Shown here one piece after another: positions 14,101-24,751 of a stretch of 64,000 nt of DNA. Position 1 is the stretch's first letter, and every line of letters starts with the position of its first letter. Source of the DNA: Branchiostoma floridae (taxonomy: Eukaryota > Chordata > Leptocardii > Amphioxiformes > Branchiostomatidae); assembly GCF_000003815.2 (NCBI RefSeq), contig NC_049995.1:7540325-7604324 (forward strand), written 5' to 3'. The position numbers and the translations under genes are program-made. The notes below the pieces were generated by a model, which saw nothing but the letters and a program-made list of their open reading frames with translations, was not told where the DNA came from and ran no database searches.

Positions 14101-17100
14101 GAAAAGGAAGGAACATCAGAGGATGTATAAAGGTACATAGCGACAGTTAATTGTGCCGTGTTTCTTCCGGCCGGTATTTTTACCTCCCAACAACGCGCCC
14201 GTTCGCCGTGTAATTCCGCGGCGTGTTACAATTACAATATTACGCTTTTAGAAGGACAAGAGTGGCAGAAAAGTTACACAGAAGAAGTGGCAAGGGTAAC
14301 CTACAACAGCAACATGTAACTGGAGAAAATGATGCGTTGACAATTTGTCAAATCAGTATGGCTAGAGAAATCGTCGTAAACGTACCGGTATTAAGATAAT
14401 AGATGTTACAACGGACCCAGTCAACTTCCACCATTTAAAAAAAGAAATTCATCTTCAATCACACGATACATGTCATGCAAGTCTAAGGTCTACGACTCCT
14501 TTTCTGTCTGATGGTGCTGTCAGTCCGCATATTGCAACACTATACTAACGTCTCACGGCCGTTTGTCCCCTTCACATATTTGCTTGACTCGTCACGGAAA
14601 ATACAAACTTTAAGACGTTCGGACGTTTTACTTGGGCTAGAGTTTTCTCTACTGGGAAGCCGCTGCAGTCAGCCGTCTGTTCCTGCTTGTCACCATTACT
14701 TTCTGTTTGCTGCATTTTATCCAGCAACTTCATCGTAACCACACTTCTGCATTCCCGATGATACTTGATGTCCGGAATTTCTCCTTCGTTTACAGATGAG
14801 GCATTATCTAAGAGTACTTGATGTTTGCGTATCTCCGCTGTGCTTAGCAGGGTTTTCCAAGACTCTTTTAGGTGAACTACATTTGCAGCGGTTTTGTTTG
14901 TGCAATGGATAGCGTAACCCTTTTATGCAAATTCTACCGTGTCTTCACAACAATGATTGGTGCATCCACTTTCTTTGCGTTGTATTTTCTTCCGATCTTT
15001 GTCCCTGATCTCCACAGCCTTTATTTTTTTCCCATTAGGCCACACCAATTTAATTTCTTGGTTCACGGATTCGCTCGCTCCGATTTTTTGGAAAAAAAAA
15101 TAAAAATAAAAATTACCATTCAGCAAATTTTCACCATTAATGAAACCATTCACCAACTTTCTGGTGTAGCAAATTGGCCTTTATATCATAAGCTCCTTAA
15201 AATCAACAAACAGGTGCTGTTACTGTACAGTAAAAGTGGTTTTGTACTTTTTTCAAGCTGAAAACTTTTTATTCTTTATATTTTGGATAAGCCCTTAACT
15301 TTACCCCAACCATTTTACAATTTTTATTTTTATTTCGCCCTTTCGCTCCATATTTTTTATGAAAAAATCCGTGAACCAAGAAATTAAATTGGTGTGACCT
15401 TATGACGTAAAGAAACGATAAAGTAGGCACCGTCACTTTAAGGTTTGGTTTATCTTTTTTATCGTGAATAGTTCAGAAGTTGACCGTATATATTGTACTC
15501 TGAATCCATACGAAGTAAAAAGACTCAATCGACATGTGGTTCTTCCGATGCACTGCGAGTGTGGGAACGATGTTGGTTTGCAGAAGCTTCAGATCAAATT
15601 CTCCAGCGTAGAGTTATACATTTCAAGGCGCATAAAAAGCGCACATCCATTTCAAGCGATAAGCTGACATTTTTGTAAGACAACTGTTAAATGCACTTAA
15701 AAATTCGAAAAATTGTGAAGAATGAAACGTTAGATCGGAAGGATATTTCTACATTGACAGCAACTGCACATAAACCACAAAAAAGGCTCGCCAATCTGAA
15801 TATCCATGTACGCCAAATGCCAGCTTTTTATTGAAGCACTTGCAATGAAGGGCTGACGTCAGAGTTGCGTTGCGCAGTACAGTGCCCAAATTTGGGTGTG
15901 ACTTAAAATCCTTGAAAATCCTTCTTTTCCTTGAAAATGTTTGCCCAATCTGGAGACTTTTTTTCAGTTAGAGGGGACAGGTAGGGCCTAATCTTTCCTG
16001 TTTGGGTCAAAATTTGTTCAGTTTAGCAGTTTAGCTGGTGTCAGGACAGGTTTGAGTTATACACCTTTCTCACGCGGCGGCCACGATAGATCTAAAACGA
16101 GTTCAATGTGGCAAACAAAAGGCTGTCCATCAAAATTAGCAGTTCGACCAATGGTAGCCTGCCAATTAGGAAATCGACCAATAAGTGAATGGCTGCAAAT
16201 TCGTTAAAAATTTGCATTATTATGTTTTTATTTTGCATCTCTTAGGGGACTAAGGGGTCAGTCTACACTACTCTAAATTGCTACATCTTTCGGTGCATAA
16301 CACTTCTTGTAATATTTATTATTCTATCTTATATCATGAAAATTTGTGTGGTTTTGGGGAAAACTAAATGGGACCTGATTTTAGAAATAAGTTTTGTCTG
16401 TTTGCCTCATTGACCTCTTCTTCGATCTATCGTGGCCGCCGCGTGAAAAAGGTGTATAGGGTGCTACCGGTTGTGTCAGGAGGGAACAGGGGTCAAAGGT
16501 GAGGTTTCTTTCATAGGGTGAGCTTTTCTCGGAGAATGAGGCAAACAACCCCCTGTTTTCTTTGAATGTTTATAAACTAGACCCAAGTGACTTTCTGGTG
16601 GAGAAGAATTATTAAGATTGAAATATGGGTTAGTACTTTTTTGAAGCCTTCATTCAGTGTATTATAACATGCTTGCCAATGGACAGCCCTAACTTCGATG
16701 TCTGACCTGTAGCATCAACAAAATGTCCTGTTTCGGCAAGCTTGGTATTTAGGATGGAGTTAGCTTTGAATGCAAACTATCGTAAAAATATAGAGAAAAA
16801 AGTCGGAATGACGTCAGATACCATTAACAACAAATGATGACTGATGATACAAACGGCTGAATGGCCATAAACAGATGAAAATCGCCATTCGAAAAATGGC
16901 CGTTGCCATGGCAACCAGTGAACAGCACTTTACCCAAAACTTAACCATTTTTGTATGTATGGACCAATGCCATACTACCACCCCAAATGTTGAGAAAAAT
17001 CAACATTTTGACTCGGCCACATGGATTAGTTTATAGGCAGTCTCTTGAATTACCCATGATGCATTGCGATATTCGTAGAAATTTGATAAAAAGTCCGTTG

Positions 17101-20100
17101 GGTATAATTATTGAAATACTCGTAACTCCTGCTGGAATTGACGGATTTTGTTGCTTTAAAGCCCAAAATGCAGATTAAGACGTCGCAAATCAAGAAAACG
17201 TATCAAACAAGGCCCCATAGGCAGGCTGAATAAATGCCTGGTTTTGGAAAGTAAACAATGTAATTTTTACGCAAAAATTACCCCAAAAATCAGCCTTTAA
17301 AGACTCATAACGTCCTAAAGATGCAAATTACCGACAAAAAACTAAATACTTTGTAATTCTTGTGGTGTTTTTCACATGTAAACCAATTTTCATTGGAAAT
17401 TATTGATATTTTACATATCTATCTCGTCCTTTTCAATAAACGACCAAACGGCCAGGTCAATTTGGATGACGTCACTTGGTCACGTGATTACAGTTGGAAA
17501 GCTGTGCATGGCAACTGGTTATCATGGCTTAAAATAAACTTTGGTTCCTACTAATACAAAAAATCCATGATAGCACTTGTCCCTCTCGGTGGTACCAAAA
17601 ACCCCTCTGGCCCATGGACTATAAGTGTCCTTGTTAAAAACTTGAAACAAACTTTAGTAAAATATTTTCTACAAGAGACTGCTTGCCAAAAGTAAAATGT
17701 ATTTAATTTGATCTATATCTAATTGAAATCACAGTGTACAATTTCATTAAATGGATTAGTAATCCTACTTGGACTTTCAAAAACAAATCCTACATCTGTC
17801 AATTAAGTCATACCAATAAGTTTCATTTAATTCCATTGATTCCAGTTCCTGCTCTATGTATAGTATTACTCAGGTTAGCAATGATTATGCAGAAGTCAGC
17901 GAAAGGGGAGAGTGTTACATTGAAGGCCTTTTCTAAAAATGTCCACGTCTGTGAAACAGTCATGCAAACACTTTATCAGGGTCGTTGGTCTTTATTTTCC
18001 AGAGTGAGGCCATGAAAAATGCTGAAGTTGCAGCCTACTTTAAGAGGTTTGAAGAGGCTGAGAGGGTCTATCTGGACATTGACAGACGGTAAAGAAGCTT
18101 CTTCATTGTGTCTTCAATTTTTTTCTTAGCTATAGTATTTGCTCTAAGACAGTAAAGGTCTCAGATCTTACCTGTGATTTTCTTCAATGCTTCTAGAGCT
18201 AGTAAAAGCTGATAATTTCTTTTTTTGCACATCAGGATGGGTTTTGTAATGAAACTGAGCATATTTTGTGCAATTACATTTTATATGGGTGGTGCAAGTT
18301 ATCCAGCTGGATCGCACTGGGATTTGGGGATTTTGTGAATTCATGCAATTAATAGAAGTGTGCAGTAATTCGTTGTGCAATTATATGGCTTTTGCTGTAT
18401 TTGTTTTCTCTTTGAATTGGCGTGTTGTCAAATGTGGTGCTACCTTTCTGCAGAGACCTTGCTGTGAATCTGCGGGTGAAACTGGGAGACTGGTTCCGTG
18501 TGGTGCAGCTGCTGAAGACGGGAAGCGGGGGTGGCGAGGACCAGCTTCTGGAACAGGCGTGGAACGCTATCGGAGACTACTACGCTGACAGGCAGAAATG
18601 GTAATGTTGATTGCTTTCCACTGTAGAGCTACAAGCAAACAAATAATAGTCAGTACCCCCTTGTAGAAAGTACCGCCTTGTAGAAATGTCCCCCATGCAA
18701 AAGTATCCTCCATGAAGAAATGTCCCCCTTGCAGGAATGTCCCCCATTTTTAGTGCTTTGTGTGTTTTGTTGTCAAAAGGCCATACTCTTGTCCTGTGCA
18801 TCAAGTTCCATTTCAATGATGATGAAATCAAGGGTTACACTATTCCAATACAACTTTCTCTCCTGGCAGCCATGATAGATTGAAAACGAGGTCAATGAGG
18901 CAAACAGACAAAACTTATTTTCTTCAACAACTCTACAAAATTCATTTCAAATGGCTGTGTTAGAAATAATGCTTGCAGGCTCTTAATTTGCATATGAAAT
19001 ATAATTTTTTTTTATTCACATATTGGTTTGCCTATAAACTGCTAAGGGGCATTGACAATCTTGAAAAGTACAGTAATTACTAATACATATAATTCATCCC
19101 TTATTACACTGTCACAGAGACTTTCATAACCCTTTAACAAATTCATGAATGATACTCAAGACATAAGTTTCAGGCATCACTTCTGATGTTTGCCTTACAG
19201 TTGGTAGGTCATGAATTTTATTCGTGGCCATTGTCATACAGAAACAGAGAAGGGAACTGCCCAATACACCAAAGTCAAAAATTAATTTTAGCTTAATTGT
19301 TTTTGAGATATAGCTGTTGTGCATTGTAAGATGTTTTCTCACAAACCTCATTCTACATTTCCATGACCCCTACAGGCAGAACGCAGTGACGTACTACGTG
19401 CAGGGTCGTAACCAGGAGCGACTGGCGGAGTGTTACTATATGCTGGAGGACTACCCTGGGTTGGAGAGTCTGGTGCACTCCTTACCGGAGAACCACAAAC
19501 TGCTGCCTGTATGTACTGTACATTCATTTATTTTTGCAAGGACTGTATTTCACAGTACATGCATAAGGGGAAAAGATGTGTGCTAAGTTTGTGGTTGAAA
19601 CAATTTTGTAATATGGTGATTCATTGGAAATGCAAATTAACAGTAGAGCAGTCACAGTAAAAACCACAGAATAAAACTACTGGAAACATAATAAGATTTA
19701 GGATAAAGCACCTCTTCATATTTGCTGATCTAACTTACCTTCACAAAGTCATTTAAAAATGTCAGACTCTAAAAAACCTCTTTAGCATCTAATGTTGACA
19801 CTTGAGAATCATCTAAAGAAAAAATTGTGAAATGAGATGAGATGAAGACAAAAGGCTCCAAACAGAAAAGTTTTATGGTCACACTGTAACCAAGTTTTTG
19901 TGTGTTTTTCACAGGAAATTGCTGCCATGTTTGTGACTGTCGGTATGTGTCAGCAGGCAGTGGCTGCCTACTGCAAGGTAAGGAGCTTTAATATTTTCAA
20001 AGATGCAAATAAAAAATGTGCACACTTCAATTGCAAACATGTAGTCCAGTTGATGTTACACTGATGCTAGATTCTGTAGCTTAAACTTGTTGCAATATAA

Positions 20101-23100
20101 GGTCATTATCATTGTTTTCAAAACTCTGATTCAATATTTACCTTAAAAATGACATAATTCTAGTTAAACGTAGTATCCTAAGGACTGTTTGTGTTTGAAA
20201 TGTTTTAAGTGCTAAGATATTTATTATATTGAACTTTACCATCCAACGTTTCCTATTGGACATGAAATTGTCTTCATTCATAGTTAGAGTATAAAAGACC
20301 TGTTTCTTGCAGATCACTTCAGTGTCACTGATGAAGGATAGTGGATTCTATCCAAAACGTCTGACCGTTTCAAAACCATATCCAGTTGCTTGAGTAACAG
20401 TCTACTTTTTGGTTTACCATCCTTGAATAATCATTTCATCTTCCTGCTGCATCCAGTGTAACAAGGTGAAGGCAGCTGTGGACTGCTGTGTGCAGCTCAA
20501 CCAGGTCAGATATGATTATTTTGTGTGATTTTGTTAAAAAAGATTTTTTTTAAATGGGAGCTTCTGATCAATTGCTACACCCAGTAAGCTATCCCCTTAT
20601 GGACCATGGTGAGATCTACGGCTTGTTGCCAGTCTGTATGATCAGTGTAATCAACCTTCATTGTATTAGACACCAGCTTCTGTGTCAGTTTCTGTGTAGC
20701 CGGTATAACCGGTTGGCATAGCACACCAGCTTCTGTATCAGTTTCTGTTTAGCCACGGGTATAACTGTCCATATAGAATACAACACGGTGTATTCCGTAT
20801 CACCCGAATCAGGTATTCGAACTTTGCATGGCGCCGCACTTGGCCCGCTCGAAACAGTTCGATTTATTCGAATGGAGCCCGTGTGATACGCCTTTCGAAC
20901 CTGTGCGATACGGAAGTTATGGCCCGGTCCGGAACACCCGTATCTAACATTTTTGCGTCACAGGACATGACATAAAAATGGATATAACACAGCTTCTGGT
21001 TATATTTCACTGACCCTTTCCTCTTCCCTCATGTGCTCAATAAAAAGCAGCCTGTATGGCAATTTGAGCTTCTCATGAATAAATAAAGGTCCAAAGAAGC
21101 AAATTAACCACCTACCACACCTACACTTTGCACATCTATATAGCTGCAAGCAGTGTTTAAAGCTCTTTAATGAGGATGGCACTACTGTACTTGATTGCAA
21201 AGAGTCTCTATAGCGATGATAGCGATTACATTACAGGTCGTATCACAACCTCCTTTGTTGATAACTGTTCTAACATTCCGTCTCCTGTATCCTGTCCAGT
21301 GGAACCAAGCTGTGGACCTGGCGAAGGCTCACAACATGAAGGAGATCGACTCCCTCCTGGCTAAGTACGCCTCCCATCTTCTGGAGAAGGATAAGATCGT
21401 CAACGCCATCGAGCTCTACAGGAAGGCTAACCACTTCTTAGACGCTGCCAAGCTACTCTTCAAGGTATTATAATTACTATATATTAGCAGTCATTTTCAC
21501 TGTATATAGCTAACCTACATGTTCAAGCTAAGGCTAAGGCCACACCAATTTAATTTCTTGGTTCACGGATTTTTTCATTAAAAATATGGAGCAAAAGGGC
21601 GAAATAAAAATAAAAATAAAGATTGTAAAATGGTTGGGGTAAAGGTAACGGCTAATCCAAAACATAAAGAAAAAAAGTTTTCAGCTTGAAAAAAGTACAA
21701 AAACACTATTATTGTACAGTAACAGCACCTGTACCCACACTTTAAGGAGCTTATAATGTAAAGGCCAATTTGCTACCCCAGAAAGTTGGTGAATGGTTTC
21801 ATTAATAGTGAAAATTTGCTGAGTGGTAATTTTTATTTTTATTTTTTTTTCCAAAAAATAGGAGCGAGCGAATCCGTGAACCAAGAAATTAAATTGGTGT
21901 GGCCTAAGGCACCATTGAAAATCATTTAGTATTTTGCATTTCAGGGATGATGATCTGGTTTGAGCTGACATAACAAATTTTTGCCTGAGGGCTTATTGCA
22001 TGTAACATGAAAGGGAATGCACAAATAGTGTAGAAGAATTGACATGTAGCAATTGCAAATTGTGTCAGCTATTCCAACAGAATGGAAAAAGTATCCTGAA
22101 GTAATTTTAAAAAGGCAGCTTTTTATTCTATATAATGTAATAATTAATATGTAAACCCAAAGTTGTAAAGATTACAAATCTTAAAGGTATATGTGTATAA
22201 GATTAGATCTTGCATTTTTGCATGAATGGCTTGATAATTATACAAATTCAATACAGAAGTTGACCAATGTACAGCCACTATGTTTAATCCTATTGGTATT
22301 GAATACCTCATTTTAAGATTTCATAAACAACAGAATGGGGTGTTTTCCATTTACTGACCATTGAATACATTTTAATCTCTTAAACAAAATCCTCTACATT
22401 TCCACACTTAGCACATTCTTCTGTACTTCCCAGATAGCAGAAGATGAGACCAAGAAGCGTACGAAGCCCCTGCGGATTAAGAAGCTGTACGTGCTGGCAG
22501 CTCTGCTGGTGGAGAAGTACCATGAACAGATGAAACTCACCTCCAAGTCCAAGGCCAAGGGCAAGAGACAGGAGGTCAGTGCCCCTGCTAAGTCTCATTA
22601 CCAGTGATGTTTCCTGAAAAAGTAACTTTTAACTTTAAGTTCCAGAATGTTGGTCAATTGTGTTCTGATCTTGCAGCATACTTAAAAGGGCTGTTGTCTT
22701 TGTGTATTATAATTTTTTTTATTAAGCTATAACAGTTACTGTTTTTTCTTCCTTAAATGTGTTATGGCCAAAAAGAACGGTGCTACAGATTGAAGCATTT
22801 GGCTCTAACTTATCATACTATTTACATGTGTTTGATTGAATTTTTCATTATTGTAAAACTGTAAATATCCAAATGTTTGCAGGGGTTTTATTTTCATGGT
22901 GCTAACTGAAAACATGGCAAAAGCATCCTTTCCCTCCTACTGCAAAATTAAGTCCTCCAAAAATAACTCAACTTACAGTATTATACTAACTTACATAGCA
23001 TTTGCTTGTGAGCAAGTACAGCATATTTCAATCCATCCCCATCCCCATGTGAAAATGTACTGTTCCATATCAACCTTTTGTATAAAGAAATATTATATTT

Positions 23101-24686
23101 CCCTCCCTCCAGGCGAGCTCAGCTCTGGCTGGATTACTGGAAGAGGATGCGTCAACGATGGACTCGAAAGTGATTGACAACGCGTGGCGTGGGGCAGAGG
23201 CGTACCACTTCTACATCCTGGCACAACGCCAGCTGTACAACGGGTACGTGGACGCGGCCATGAAGACGGCGCTGCACCTGCGGGAATATGAGGATATCAT
23301 CGACCCTGTGGACATCTATTCACTACTCGGTATGTGATGTCCTGTCTTATCTCATCTGTTTGACGTACAGAATATTTCAACAAATAAGACATTAAGAGTT
23401 GAAAGGGCTTGCACCTCCATGAAATATTTAGTTTCTTGTATGTCCTCTTTAACACAAAAGGTTCTGATTAACAAATGCATTGATCACTTCCTGTCATTCA
23501 AAACCTCCCAATGAATAAGTAGCCTCTTCCATTGACCTGTCATGTCTGATACATGATTTAATTGTTCCTGAACTCTTCTTTCTGTCACTGCCTGAAAGTC
23601 TGACCTTTGTGGTGACACCTTCTTTCCACTCATTTCTTGCCCCTGTACAGTCTATTCTAATAACTATGAACACAAACGTTAAGAAAACAAAAAATCCATA
23701 CAAGAAAGAAAAAGGAAGATACTATTAGATTTTACAGTAATTCAATCTGCTATTCTCTTTCTGCTGTAGTTACGGTTTACTTGTATGCTGCATTAGGCTC
23801 TTATGTTTGGGTTGATATTTTACTAAGTAACATCGTAGTTGTAAACTGCACTTGTAAACTTTCATGTGCTTTACTACTGTATTTTCATGTACATCTAATA
23901 ATCTCTGTACACCCAAACTTCCCAGAGTCCCAGCACATGCTACCCATAGATTTGTGCATTTTATGTTTCCACATTATTTCAATGTATAAGGTATATAGGT
24001 TGTGAGTTCGATCCCAGGCCGAGTCATACCAAAGACTCTAAAAATGGTACATGCTGCTTTCTCTGCTTAGCACTCAGCACTAATGAGGAAGACTATGGAA
24101 GTTAAACACACACCACTACCAGCGGACCAGCCCCCTGCTGTAGTGACTTGCACAAATGTGTGGCCCAAGGGCTTCGAAGTGGAGATTGGTGCCACCCTAC
24201 GCGTCTTAGATGCATGGGCAAACTTTAACTTTTTTTTTTTAACATCTCAAGCCCAGAGTGTAATGTTTCTGTATTCCCCCTCAGCCCTGGCTGCCTGTGC
24301 CAACCGTGCGTTTGGCTCCTGTTCCAAGGCTTTCATCAAACTGGAGTCACTGGAGAACACCAGTCAGGACCAGAAGGAAACCTTCCTGGAGCTCGCACTG
24401 GAGATCTTCACCAAGTAGGAACTTTTACAGACTTGAGTATTTAAGTACAAACTCTGAATTTAATACTTTGTAACATGTGTTCAACAAATATGAAATATAA
24501 AAACTTTTTGTCTTTGAATAATTATAATGCAATTTGTCATTGTTTGTACAGGCACAGTGCAAAGGACACCAGAACAGGGAAGGCTGAGTGCACCAGCTGT
24601 GAAAGTGTCATCCCAGACTGGTCAGTATTCAAATTTCAATTTCAATATAATGTCACATGTCATTGTGTTTTTTTTTTTAAGTTTCA

Positions 24687-24751
<65 letters not shown>

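Noticed and set aside
11336-14870. Full pogo/Tigger-type transposon
   Set aside because: Only a left-terminus-like text was seen; no matching right end and no transposase frame.
14872-15261. 129-residue plus frame, and the similar minus frame at 21681-21971
   Set aside because: Both cross the two inverted copies of the same Harbinger-type MITE; the shared peptide reflects the repeat, not a gene.
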